This document shows, piece by piece, positions 24,397 through 35,991 of a stretch of 64,000 bases of DNA. This stretch comes from Tetradesmus obliquus (Eukaryota > Chlorophyta > Chlorophyceae > Sphaeropleales > Scenedesmaceae): positions 744,001 to 808,000 of the forward strand of contig CP126207.1 of assembly GCA_030272155.1 (NCBI GenBank), written 5' to 3'. Below the pieces are notes generated by a model. The model had not been told where the DNA came from and did not search any database. It was given only the letters and a program-made list of their open reading frames with translations. Made by a program: the position numbers and the translations under genes. Within the stretch, counting starts at the first letter, position 1. Each line of letters opens with the position of its first letter.

Positions 24397-26057
24397 AGTG
24401 GCCCCTCCGACCCCGCAATCGCAGGAAAGTGGCTGGCACAGCTGGTCAATTTTGAGTCACAGGGCTGCGGCCACATCAGGCTGCAGCTCAACCCAGAGTT
24501 CACAAAGTTCTACAGTGTGAAGTTGAGCGGGCCCAATGTAACAAACTGTGACGGCGTGGCGGCGGCTGACTGCATCAGTGCTGGGGAGGTGGCGGCTGAG
24601 GTCATCTCACTCTTCTACAAGTGAGTGGGTGGGATTAAAAAGCATGTTATATCACATGTGACATGTTACACATTGTGTCATGTGGCCAAGTGGTGTGGCG
24701 GATGTCAGGTGACGCTGCCACACTGTTGAGGGGTGGTAAGCGTAACCGCAAGTTGTCGAGCACAACATAGCAGTGTGCAGTTGACCGCGCTGTGCAGGCC
24801 AGCAATGCACGACTTGTGACTGAAACTTGCCGCCGCTGCTGCTGCTGCTGCTGCTGCTGCTGCAGTTACTACTGGTTCACCAAGCTTGGCAGTGTGGAGC
24901 GCCAGAAGACGAGGCTGGTGGTGGATGTGGGGCCTCTAGTGGGCAAGGCCGTCACCATCGTCACCTCAACCGACAGTGAGTAGTTACACTGTTGCTGGTT
25001 ACACTGCTAGTGACACAGCCGCTGCTTGTTACGCGATGGTGAATATGGGCCCCGCTAGCGGGCAAGGACGTCACCATCGTCACTTTGACAGACAGTGAGT
25101 GACACAGCCGCTGGTGGTGTAACTAGTGACACAGCTGCCGTCAGAAAGTGAACTGCTGGTGGTGTTGTTCATTTTGTGGTGGATGTGGGGCCCCTAGTGG
25201 GCAAGGCAGTCATGCTCGTCATCTCAACCGACAGTGAGTACTCACTAGTGACACCGTTGCAGCTGGTGTAACTAGTGACACCGCAGCCGCGTGAGTGTGA
25301 TTGTCACTGCTAGTCGCAAGTGTGGTGGATGTGGGGCCCCTTGTGGGTGTGGCTGACACTATTGCCGCCTCTGCTGACAGTGAGTAGTAACTCTGGTGTT
25401 GCTGGTTACGCCGCTAGTGACAAGAGTGACTGGTCACACCATAGATGTCACCAGCGGCTGGTTACACAACCGCCGCTAGCTACACTATGGTGGATGTGGG
25501 CTTGCTGCTGGGAAAGTCCGTCACTTCGCTACCTGAACTATGCATAAGTGTGACATCATCATGGCTTGTTAACCTCGCTGATTTACATCACAGGCTCTGC
25601 CTTGTTTCCGGTTGCTGCTGCTGCTGCTGCTACCGCAGACACCGGCTCTTGCCAGTTCCGCCACCCTCTGGTCTACCCCAACCAGGGCTGCTCCACCCTC
25701 TTCGTCTACCACTGCCAACTCACAAACACTGCTGCTGCTACTGCTGCTGCTGCTGCTGCTGCTGCAGACACCGGCAGCTGCCAGTTCCGCCACCCGCTGG
25801 TCTACCCCAACCAGGGCGGCTCCACCCTTTTCGTCTACCATGCGAATGCCGTTGCGGAACTTCGCGAGTTTGCAGTGCGCCGCGGCGAGCTCACAACCGT
25901 CGGCAAGCGTGCTCGCCTGATCAAGCTTTGGAACGAGGTGGCTGGCATGCAGCTGGGGTCAACGCTGACGTACCTAAACCCAGCGAATGCCATCGGCATT
26001 TTCACGGTGACGGTGAACACGACTGCTGCTGTGGCGGGCCGCAAGCTGGCCATGTAA
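20246..26057 (+). CDS. Secreted or endomembrane protein of unknown function
   Basis: Eight exons join in phase to 1,161 nt, 386 aa: 20246-20431, 21687-21803, 22557-22581, 22835-22937, 23408-23515, 24399-24620, 24866-24975, 25768-26057. Residues 1-24 form a signal peptide (hydrophobic LLFAGILAAVCAL, then small residues). The mature part has FTVAGPLNDI, CVDARGDASLLGTPGGDMGE spanning exons 2-4, FKLEQKPVNKADIKTLFDAY, PFYFHTDDTRLRRMF, CGHIRLQLNPEF, YYWFTKLGSVERQKTRLV and a conserved-looking end with LTYLNPANAIGIFTV. Several Cys suggest disulphides. I do not recognise the family. The 25-nt exon 3 (TGATAG acceptor, GAG/GTAGGT donor) is the weakest assignment; it is the piece I found that restores phase between its neighbours. 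Confidence 0.75.
20455..21000. repeat. Nested repeats: 18-bp CTGTAGCTGTAGCACCATG units and a longer unit
   Basis: Within intron 1 of the secreted-protein gene, a segment including CTTCTGGAATGTTCTGGGTC occurs three times (about 20464, 20650 and 20800), interleaved with many CTGTAGCTGTAGCACCATG-type units. The longer unit ends in CTGCCAGGCTGG, resembling the exon 2 acceptor. Confidence 0.85.
21040..21062 (+). repeat. Secreted-protein exon 2 acceptor-side echo
   Basis: A CTG run and CCAG acceptor are followed by GCTGACGAGGTGCC, matching the start of exon 2 (GCTGACGAGATTCG) and then diverging. Confidence 0.7.
21130..21510. repeat. 13-bp CACATGTCACTCC array and ~44-bp GACCAGCTGATGTATAAG array
   Basis: About eight units of CACATGTCACTCC at 21158-21250, then four to five units around GTGACCAGCTGATGTATAAG at about 21280-21510, all in intron 1 of the secreted-protein gene. 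Confidence 0.9.
21890..22192 (+). repeat. Secreted-protein exon 2 donor-side echoes (three copies)
   Basis: Three copies of the exon 2 end (CVDARGDASLL codons then GTGAGTGC), near 21898-21963, 22020-22064 and 22148-22190. They shorten and diverge with distance. A 22-bp GTGAAGTTCACACAGGTGTG repeat (three units) follows at about 22252-22318. Confidence 0.9.
22985..23650 (+). repeat. Echoes of secreted-protein exons 4 and 5
   Basis: A donor-side copy of exon 4 (KADIKTLFDAFMSK codons to GAC/GTGCG) lies at about 22990-23063. An acceptor-side copy of exon 5 (RPFYFHTDDTRLRRMF codons) lies at about 23300-23352, preceded by a CTG run. A short donor-side copy of exon 5 (PSKLPDV then GTGAGTG) lies at 23620-23648. 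Confidence 0.88.
25025..25530 (+). repeat. Secreted-protein exon 7 donor-side echoes (about four copies)
   Basis: Copies of the DVGPLVGKAVTIVTSTD codons, mostly followed by CAGTGAGT, near 25040-25096, 25178-25234, 25318-25382 and 25488-25530. The last is the most eroded. Confidence 0.85.
25612..25712 (+). repeat. Secreted-protein exon 8 acceptor-side echo
   Basis: CTG run, CGCAG acceptor and a copy of TGSCQFRHPLVYPNQG CSTLFVYH codons. It breaks before the ANAVAEL codons of the real exon at 25768. Confidence 0.9.
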
Positions 26058-26589
26058 GGCATCACTGCCAACATGCTGCTTGGGATCGGCGGCTGACTGT
26101 ACCATGCATGGAATGGCATGGCAGTGTGAGCTTGGGAGCGGCAGCTGCAGGTCCAAAGTGCGGGGTGCATCCTGCAACAGGCTTGATTGCGATGGTGTTC
26201 ACAATTAAATGGAGTCCAGGCTCTGTGGGCTGCCTGCAAACAGGCATGTGTGCTGTGCTATATATGTAGCTGTGACTGGGTGGGCATCTGCGAAGTATAG
26301 CTGTGCTATAGCGTAAATGCTGTATGCTTGCTGTTGCAGCAACAGCACGGTGCAATGTGCATGCTGTGTTGTATAGCTGTGACGGTGTGGGCATTTGTGC
26401 CTCTGTGGGGGACCTACACATGTGCTGCTTTGGTAACATGTGACCACAACTCTATGCTGTTCGGAATAACAATCGGCACCACAACCTGACATTATTTGAG
26501 GCGCGATATCAGCTGCATGCATTCATGCAGGCACGGAGCGAAACCACAGTTGTGCAGTGCATGCGGCGCGGCCGCATTTGTGCCGCAAT

Positions 26590-26960
26590 GAGTGGGACCA
26601 TACTTGGTGGGTGCTGCTATGAAGTTGCAGCATACGTATTTGCATGGCCTGTGCTTCAGAAAGCACAAATGCCCGCACAGCATGCCATCAAAAGATGCAT
26701 GCACGGAGTGTGACCATACTTGGTGGGTGCCGCTTTGAAGTTGCAGCATGCGCATTTGCATGGCCTGTGCTTCAGAAAGCACAAATGCCCGGATAGCGTG
26801 CAATCAAATGCTGCATGCAATGAGTGTGACCATACTTGGTGGGTGCTGCTTTGAAGTCGCATGGCCCGAGCTTATGAAAGCACAAATGCCCACATACCGT
26901 GCATTTATAACCTGCATGCAATGAGTGTGACCTTACTTGGTGGGTGCTGCGCACGAGATG
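26590..26960. repeat. ~115-bp tandem repeat, about four units
   Basis: Units beginning ACCATACTTGGTGGGTGCTG at about 26598, 26712 and 26829, and ACCTTACTTGG at about 26930. Each continues with TTCAGAAAGCACAAATGCCC or a variant and ends with GCATGCA-rich text. A related CTTCAGAAAGCACACGCACC appears at about 27108. Confidence 0.9.
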
Positions 26961-27684
26961 CATGCACGCCTCGAGCATGACCATGTTTGTGCACATTATC
27001 GTGCTCTTGAAACGCAGACCCGCAAATGAGGATGAACGTGAGCCCTCATTTTGCAGAGAGCATCTCGGCGCTGTGTTGCACCGTTGCAGCCGGTGGTTTA
27101 CTGGTGCTTCAGAAAGCACACGCACCCACAACATGCAATCAAAGCTGCGGTGATACTGCTGCGCGTGTCTCAACACAGCTTGCGCTTGATAGAAATGGCG
27201 GTGCTGCTGGTGGTGGCAGTGTTGAAGGTGCATTGAAGGTATTTGGCAGTGCAGAAGCGGCATCTGCTGCTGCTGATGTGCTGACATGGGGTGATATTCC
27301 ACTTGAGGCAGTGTGGCGGTGCAGATGCGGAGGCTGTTATGTGGGATGTTATAACGTTAATTCTTGCAGGCCACTAACAACGCCTCGCGCATGACAGAAA
27401 TGGTGGTGGTGGCGGTGGTTATGGTGCATTTTGTCTTTGTGTGGGGCAGAAGTGCTTGCTTGCATTCACATGTGTGTTGAAGAGTGCGCACAGGCATGCC
27501 GCATTTGGTGGTTGTGATTTGTGAGTGAACAGCAATAAGCAACAAGTTTGTTGCTGCGGCTTTGACAAACGAGATGAATGAGCCTGTGCGTTGCGGCAGC
27601 AGGCATCATGAAAAGGAGGAGGCAAGGGCATGTTTTTCATGATTTCAGAAGGAAGGGATTGACACAGGCAACCAACAAAATCAT

Positions 27685-27955
27685 ACATGTGTGTGCGTAC
27701 TAAACTGCATTGCGCGTATTTGCTGGTCCACATTCGGACCAGCATCATGTTGTGTGTGTGCGTACTAAACTGCATTATGTGTATGTGCTGGTCCACATAT
27801 GGAGCTACCTACTTTGTGTGTCTGAGTCCTGAACACCACAGTGTGTGTGTATGCTGGTCCGCTTGCGGACGTTTCCTACATTGCACGTGTGCGCGCACAA
27901 CGGCATTGTGTGTGTGCGCAACTGCATTGTGTGTGTATGCTGGTCCACGTAAGGA
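27685..27955. repeat. Degenerate ~66-bp repeat with GGTCC hairpins
   Basis: TGTGTGCGTACTAAACTGCA at 27690 and 27756, alternating with GCTGGTCCACATTCGGACC and variants that can form a short stem. Confidence 0.8.
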
Positions 27956-28559
27956 CCTTCACCTGCCACGGCCGACTGTGGCCATACAACGCATGTCCGA
28001 TTTGGCTTACAGGAATACAGGAATACTATTGGGATGTGTGCAATAGTGCTCATCACCATGCTGCTGCGTCATTCTACTACCTGGTAGAGCATTGAATACT
28101 GCAATGGCTGCAGCCAGTACCCAAGGGCTGCTCATAAACCCTGGACAAAAGGGAAGCAGCACTGCTACAACCTCCGGACTCTGCGGCCGGGCTGTTGTGC
28201 ATGCACGCTGTAACCTATACTGTTGTGTAGTGTGTTGCATTTGTGTTACATTTGCGCCGAAAGCAAAGTGGGCTCTGGTGGCTGAAGGCTCAGCCTGACG
28301 TGACACATAAGCTCGGCGGCAGATCTCATGCTTGCGGAGACACACACACACTACAATGGATGAAGGATCAACGTCAGCTGGTGCTGCAACAGGCTGCGGC
28401 ACACGTAAGCTGGCCACTGCCGTCGGCTTCATCTTGCCAAACAGCATGCATGCTGCTACAAAAGTATTGAAGAGGCTGCACGGCATGATGTGTGTAATGC
28501 ATATTGAAACACACTTTACACCAATCCACTATGGAGCCAGACAAGGCTCACTCATGGGG

Positions 28560-28875
28560 TTATGCGCCCTCACATACCATCCACAGCGCGCCCTCAGCAG
28601 GCCATCATCATAATCATATTACCATTCAAGCCATACCCACCTAGCCATCGGCCCCGCGCCCCACAGGAGCGCTGAAAGAACAGGCGAAGGGGGAAGGGGA
28701 GGTGTGGGTTCCTCAGCAGGCCATGTGCCACTGGCTTGATCCCGGCCGCAATTGCAGCCGCAGCCGCACTGCCTGCTGCACAGCCTGTTGTGTTACACGC
28801 CCTCACATACCATCCACAGCACGCCCTCAGCAGGCCGTGTGCCACTGGCTTGATCCCGGCTGCGATTGCAGCCGC
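28560..28875. repeat. Interleaved direct repeats
   Basis: CCCTCACATACCATCCACAG occurs at about 28568 and 28800. CACTGGCTTGATCCCGGC occurs at about 28730 and 28846. Confidence 0.85.
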
Positions 28876-30171
28876 ACATGCTGCCTCATTTCATAAGCCG
28901 TCATCATCATGTTACCCATCGAGCCATATAGCATCAACGCCATCAGTATTCAAGCAACCCAAGCATAGCATCAGCCGTCATGACGGCTGTGATCACAGAT
29001 CGGTTTGTTGCTGTGTACATATCACAGTCAACAATCAACATCTGCCAGCTTCTGAACGCAGCGCGACAAGCATCAATAACCTGCTTATTCCAACCAACAG
29101 AATAAGCAGTATGCGTTCTTAGATGACGATGTTGTTGTGGCTTGAACGATGAGTTGAACAATGAATTTAAAGTGCGCAAAACTGCAGCAACGTTGCTGCT
29201 AGCAAGTGACTTTGTCAAGCTAGCTGGGCCATCTCGAAGGCCTTTTTTCGCTGATAGGCTCCCGTCCAGAAGTCCCAGCATTCAGTCACGTGATAATCTA
29301 TTTGTGGTCACATGCAGATAGCATAACAATGAGTAGGTAGGACGCGACGGCCATATGATGAGCACTGCCAGGTATCCTGCTTAGAAAATCGAGACTGCCG
29401 TTTTGACATGGTAAAAACAAGTTTGAGTAAAGTAATTAGATGTTTAATCGAGGGTTCTGCAGGGCAAGAATTGGCGGCTGTGGCGGCAGCGGTTGTGCAA
29501 GGTCTGTACTGCCCCGAAGCAGAGCATCTTGTGCAGCCTGGCTGCAAGGAGACATGGGTGGCACTGCGCTGCACCAGCTGGTTACACTGCAGCCATCCGC
29601 GCATGAATACTGACAGCAATTTCAATTGTGAATCTAATGGCCTGAAAGAGATTACAGACCTAACGTGTACGCGAAACGAACGCATGCAAGCATCACAAGT
29701 GCTGCAGGGTACAGCAGCAAGCGCCAGCCTGGCAGGCAGCAGCAGTACAGCAGCTGCATGTCACCCTGCATACGTGCAGTACGAAAATAAGGAAAAGCTT
29801 GAACACAAATGCAATATCCCATTCCCACGCTTCTAGCGTGTTTCGCAGCTCCTGCAATGGTGATGGGTGTGAAGCACTTGTGACAGTTGAATGTGCCCAG
29901 CACTGGGGTTTGTCGGTCAGAGCGATGTCCAGTCGGTAAGCACGTAGACAGTCTGCCTTTACAAAGTACATGTTTTCACGTCAGTTTGGCAGCTCTGTCG
30001 CACCTCCGACTCACAATCACATTCAGTTGTATCCCTAAGAGTTGCCTGGTCGCATGCAAGAACGTTCATATGCTTTGATGAGCATACGATCGTGAAACAC
30101 CGTGCCCATGCGGCTGCCTGGCCAGCCCAGGCAGCTGGGCTACTGCTTGCACTCCCGCAACAAAGCCAAAC

Positions 30172-30872
30172 ATGGAGTTCCTCGCTGGAGCGACGTTGAA
30201 GTGTGGCTATCTATACAAGAGAAGTGCGTGTAAAACTCAAGCACGCTGCAAGCAGCTGTCGCAGTTGAACACGGTGTTGACAGCTGAGGGGAGTTCTGCT
30301 GCTGCACCTGCAGGCGATTATCGGCGTGAATGGAGGAAGCGGTACTTTCAGATCCTCACTGGGGATGTGCCACGTATTCAGTATTACAGGGACTTCAGTG
30401 TGAGTGCCTGCAGCAGTGCAGGCCTGCACAACAGCAGAAGCACTTCTCTGCACACTCTGCTCCCCTCCTGCAAGCGTGCAGGCCTGCACAACAGCAGTAC
30501 AGTAGCACACAAAAGGCAGCACTGCACAGTCTGCCAGAACACCATTGCAGTTGACTTTGTTGACCTTGAGCATCTGCCATTGAGTGCATCGCCACTTGCA
30601 CGTCAGCGCTGGCACTTGGAGCTCACATAATACAGCAGGTGAAGTGGTCTGGTGGGTGCTCCTTAGTGCTTGCAGGACGAGCTGAGTTCACAAATCAGCC
30701 AATTAGCCACATGAGCCAAGGCCTCCAATCTCATGCCGCAGCCCTACAGCAAACCACCGGTCTTGTTGCTGAGGTTGCTGCTGAGGTTGCTGCTTTGCTT
30801 GCCTGCTGTCCTGCAGGTCGACTATGACAACCCAACAGCAGTGGAAACACTTGCTGGCGCGGAGATCACCGT

Positions 30873-30956
<84 letters not shown>

Positions 30957-31395
30957 CATAAGTTGCTTGCAGTGCTTGGCTCAGGGGCAGCAGCACCACC
31001 ACCAGCAGCAGCAGCAGCAGAATGGTCAGCAGAGTGGGGTACAGCAGCTTACATGCACAGCTGTGCAGGACGCAGCAGCAGCAGCAGCAGCAGAACTGCC
31101 ACACACACTCTCCTTCAAGCGGCCATAGATGCGGTCTGGCGTAACAGCTGCGCAGCAGCAGGAAGCAGCAAGAGGCACAGCAGCAGCGTTACTTTCAGCA
31201 TGGCAACTGTCACCTGCACATGCTTCTGCAAGTCCTGCAAGCAGCGATGTGCAGCATCTGCTGCAGCAGCAGCAGCAGCATGCAGCGCAGCAAGGCAAGC
31301 ACGTTGCTGCTGCAGAATGAGTCCCAGTCAGACAACTTCTACTACTTCACGCTGCAGCTGGCATGCATGTTCAACCTGCGTTTCTGTCTGTGTTA

Positions 31396-31427
<32 letters not shown>

Positions 31428-31608
31428 AGAATGTGTCCCAGTCGGACTTCTACCGTTTCACGCTGCAGCTGGCAGCGCTACGTGTCACAAACCTGCTTGT
31501 CTTGCTGTGTCCCCTGCCCCGCAGCATTGTGTCCCAAGACCCAGACCACTTCACCACTTGACACTGCAGCTGGCATGCATGTTCAACCTGCGTTTCTGGC
31601 TGTGCTTC

Positions 31609-31640
<32 letters not shown>

Positions 31641-31824
31641 GCTGCAGAATGTGTCCCAGTCAGACAACTTCTACCACTTCACTCTGCAGCTGGCAGGGCC
31701 TTATGTTACAGGCAGCGGCGGCAGGGCCGCGGGGCGCGCTTGGGTGCTCGGGTGCTACACAAACGACGAGCGGCGTGCGTGGCTGGAGGCGATCTTGAAC
31801 GCAAAGCTGCCCACAAACCAGCAG
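30172..31824 (+). other. Formin exons 1-4: PH domain
   Basis: Exons 30172-30223, 30314-30399, 30817-30870 and 31648-31824. The translated core runs GYLYKRS, then WRKRYFQILTG, IQYYRDFS, VDYDNPTAVETLAG, DNFYHFTLQLAG and GRAWVLGCYTNDERRAWLEA. This is the pleckstrin-homology pattern: a first strand with a Lys/Arg loop and a final helix with an invariant Trp. Such a domain would recruit the formin to phosphoinositide membranes; that role is inference. Confidence 0.88.
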
Positions 31825-34800
31825 GTGCGGATCAGCTGGATAGTAAAACGTGTGCTGAGTGTGCACAGTGTGCAGAGGTCTGCAGCGAGTGTTGTACAAT
31901 GATGTATGCCTGATGAAGCCACTTGCAGGACAGGAGACAGTTGATGTGGCACCTGATTTGAGTAAGTGGCAGCATCGCAGCATCGCAGCACCAAAACACA
32001 CGCGTGCTGCTGTTCTGTAGGTATGGACAGCCCCCGTACGTGCTCCTGGGGAGCGCACGCCCCCAGGCACCCCTCCCAACGGCGTGGCAGCAGCAGGCGC
32101 TGCAGCAGCAGCAGCAGTGGCAGCAGCAGCAGGCGCGGCAGGCGTCGCCGGCGCAGTTGCAGCAGCTGCTGCTGCAGCAGCAGGAGCAGCAGCAGCAGCA
32201 GCGGATCCTGGGGGTGCTAGGGCTTTCAAGCGCAGTGAGACGGCTGCACCAGTGCTCGGCGGCAGCAGCAGCAGCAGCGCTGCTGCTGCCACTGCTCAAC
32301 TAGAGGAGGCTGCGGCAGCAGCAGCAGCAGCAGTACGAGCACTCAAGCGCAGCGAGACAGACATGGGGAGTGGCACCACCCTTGCGCCTGCCAGCAGCGG
32401 CGATGCGCTGAGTGTACGCAGCGGCAGCAGCTACACGGCAGCAGCAGCAGCAGCAGCAGCTGGGGCTGGAAGGGCTGGCGGTGCAGTGTCACCTGAGCTC
32501 CCCTTTCAGCATCATGCCAGCAGTGGCACTCCCCAGCAGCAGCAGCAGCAGCAGCAGCAGCACCACCGCAGCTGCAGCGACTTCTCTGATGTTGCCAGCA
32601 TGAGCAGCGTAGGCGGCACCAGCAGCAGGGTCATGGGGGGTGGCATTCCCATTGGGTATGTAGGGGGTGCTGGCGGCTTTGGGCCGCAGAGCCCTGGGGT
32701 GGGGCCTCATTCGCTGGGGGCTGCTGCTGCTGCAGGCGCTGCTGCTGCAAGCTACGCGGGCAGGCCAGGTGCGCGCGTGGTTTACTGTTGGTACTGTTGT
32801 TCTGTTCCGCAGTGCGCGTTGTTTTACCTGCAGTGTATGTAGGGGTTGCTGGCGGTTTTGGGCGGCAGAGTCCTGGGGTGGGTCCTCACTCGCTGGGGCC
32901 TGCTGCTGCTGCTGCGGGCGCTGCTGCTGCAAGCTACGCTGGCAGGCCAGGTACGGCAGCTGGCTGCACAGCAGGACCTCTTGCGCGCGGCGCAAGTCCT
33001 GCGGCAGCTGCTCACCTCTTGTGTCGCTTGTCTGCTGTCAACCATGTATGCGCTGCAGTGTACACTGCAGCAGGCCGTACATATGTTCCAATCATGAACC
33101 TCCTGCGCCGCCTGACTGCTTTCGTCCATGGCTACTTTGCTGCAGTGGGCAGCCCCTCGCCATCTTTCTCCCGCTCCCCATCCTCCACCTTTCGAGCCCG
33201 GGGCATGATGCTGTACAGATGCTCCAACTGCTCACCCCTGTGGTGTTTGTCTGCTTTGTTTTGTATGTGTTGCCGCAGTGGGCAGCCCCTCGCCGTCTTT
33301 TTCTTGCTGCCCATCTTTCACTCGGGGTATGATGCGCGGCAGTTGGCTGTACAGATGCCCTACTTCAGTCACTAACCTCCTGTGGCGCCTGCCTGCATTC
33401 TTCCATGTTTTTTTTGCCGCAGTGGGTAGCCCCTCACCGTCTTTTTCCCGCTCACCATCCTCCACCTCTCGCATGGGGCATGATGCGCTGCAGCCAGCTG
33501 TACATATGTCCCAATCGTGAACCTCCTGTGTTGCCTGTCTGCTTTGTTTTGTATCTGTGGCTGCAGTGGGCAGCCCTTCACCATCATTTTCCCGCTCCCC
33601 ATCATCCACCTCCCGCGCCTGGGGCATGATGCGGGGGCTTGTGAGCACGGTGGCAACCATGGCGATGGGCAGCACAGCGCCGCAGCAGCAGCCTGCAGAT
33701 TGGGAGACACGGTGCGTTTGCACTTGACCACGCTTTTTTTGTACATCATCTGCACTTTATTGGTATCGTGCATTCGTTCATGAGATTTGGTTTGGCCACT
33801 GTGGGGCATGATGATGCGGGGGCTTGTGAGCACGGTGGCAACCATGGCGATGGGCAGCACGGCGCCGCAGCAGCAACAAGCAGATTGGGAGACACGGTGC
33901 GTTTTCAGCTGACTTATTTGCTACACTCTTATAGATTATCTGCACTTTACTGGTATTGTTCATTCGTTCATGAGGCTTTGTGTGACCTTTGTGGGGCATT
34001 ATGCGCGGGTTCGTGAGCACCGTGGCCACTATGGCGATGGGCAGCACGGCGCTGCCGCAGCAGCCCGCAGACTGCAAGACATGGTGCGTATGCAGTTGAC
34101 TTGTTTTCTACGCTTGTTTTACATACCTCCACATTTTTGGTATCGTTCATTCGTTCATGAGGTTTTGTGTGGCCACTGTGGGGCATGATGCGGGGGCTTG
34201 TCAGCACAGTGGCCACCATGGCACTGGGCAGCACAGTGCCACAGCAACCTGCAGATTGGGAGACACGGTGCGTGCAATCAGACAGAAGGCGTTAGGCCCT
34301 TCAGTGCAGCTGGCGCATGGCTGTCCCTCACACACCAAGCCCAACTACCCTGTTACACATCCGTCACGCTGCTGCTGCTGCTGCTGCTGCTGCTGCAGGT
34401 CTCACATGAGTGACATGTCATACACCATCAGTGGTCTAGCGCCGCTGCCAGCTCAGCACGAGGCGCAGCCCCTAGGGCCTAACCAGGACCCGCTGTTGGT
34501 GCTGCTGGCAGCACTGCAAGCCGATGAGGCACCAGGTCAGCAGCAGCAGCAGCAGCAGCAAGGTCAGCAGCCGGCGTCGGCTGCTGCTGTGGCAGCAGCT
34601 GCAGATGCAGGAAGTGCTAAGCCTGCTGCTGCTGCTGCTGCTGCTGCTAGTAGTGCAGCTGCTACAAGAGGTGTGCCGGATCGCGCGGGTGCTGGCAGCA
34701 GCAGCAGCAGCGCCAGCAGCGGCAGTCAAAGCCAGTCAAAGTCGGTCAAAGTTGTTGACTATTTGAATGAGGCGTACGAGCGCGCCTGCCAGTATGTGAA

Positions 34801-35839
34801 GCGATCTGGCTTGGAAGGGCAGGAGCAGCTGCAGGCTCTACAGGTAGGTGCAGTGGACGGGCTGGGTTAAGAGCCTTACGACAGGGCGTGCGGCAGCAGC
34901 AGCAGCACAAATGAAACCCCTGCATTCAAGCTTAGCATGATCATGTTTGTGTGCACACGCATGCGAGCACACATCATGCCTGCAGGTGACGCGCAAACAG
35001 GTATGCTAGCTGTTGTTGGGTTTATACACAACATCTGGCGTCCGTCTGTTGTTATTGCATGCACCTCAGCTTTGGGTGAATGTTGCAAAGAAATTACCGT
35101 GTGCCCTGCTCTTTGCATGCAAACAACACTGTGGCTCCTGCTGTTTTGGATTTCTGCAGCACTGGATGAGCGCAATGGAGGCGCAAGCACGCGGCAGCAG
35201 CAGAGGCCAGCGCAGCAGCAGCGGCGGCGGCGCGCGCGGCAGCAGCAGCAGCAGCAGCGGCGAGGCGGCGGCGCTGAGTGCTGGCATCCTGGCTGCTCGG
35301 GCGCTGTATGTCATGGAAGTGACGCGGCGGGAGCCGCGCTGGGCTGACTGGAACGACGACGGCACTGACAATAGCCAAATCAGCCCTCAGGTGCGGTTCA
35401 GTGGTGTAATGCGAATTTAGGGTTTGGTGTCTGAGGCATGGGTTTTCAAGGGCGCTGGATGTGATGGAGGTGACGCGGCGGGAACCGCGCTGGGCTGATC
35501 TGGACGACGATGGCACTGACAACAGCCAAATCAGCCCGCAGGTGGGTCCAAGGTTTTTGGCTTTGGGGTTCGGGGGGGGGGGGGGGGGGTGGATTTAGGG
35601 ATTTGACCGTTAGATGGTGGACTGAGACAAGGACTGGCAACAGCCAGATCAGCCCCCAGATGGGGTTGACAATGTGCAATACTCGGGGTTGTGGTTGTTG
35701 GGTGCTGCGTTGTTGGATGGGAGAAAAGGCGTACGTTGCATACAACGTATTTGATCCCTGCTGCTGCTGCTGCTGCTCCACACAGGCCATGCTCGCTCAG
35801 CTGCAGGCCTGCCCCAGCCAAGTTGTGCTGACATTGCCT

Positions 35840-35877
<38 letters not shown>

Positions 35878-35939
35878 CTGCACAGGCCATGGTTGCTCAG
35901 CTGCAGGCCTGCCCCAGCCAAGTTGTGCTGACATTCCCA

Positions 35940-35991
<52 letters not shown>

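Larger units (their letters stand above)
26058..30171. other. Repeat-rich intergenic region
   Basis: About 4.1 kb between the secreted-protein stop and the formin start. Open frames here (for example 28007-28486 on the minus strand) show no recognisable domain and no consistent splice context. The region holds the three repeat blocks listed separately. The formin promoter should lie at its right end, but no element could be defined. Confidence 0.5.
32021..34843 (+). other. Formin exons 5-7: low-complexity linker
   Basis: Exons 32021-32768, 33567-33711 and 34399-34843. Ala-, Ser- and Gln-rich, with two FKRSET/LKRSET motifs in exon 5, GSPSPSFSRSPSS in exon 6, and a more ordered stretch ending exon 7 (VVDYLNEAYERACQYVKRSG), where the helical FH3-like region begins. 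Confidence 0.75.

Noticed and set aside
20246-26057. Secreted gene starting upstream at the 19772 exon
   Set aside because: The ATG at 20246 opens a clear signal peptide and no in-phase junction links the 19772 exon to it.
28007-28486. 159-codon minus-strand frame in the intergenic region
   Set aside because: No domain and no splice context, in repeat-rich DNA; chance frames of this size occur in this GC-rich sequence.
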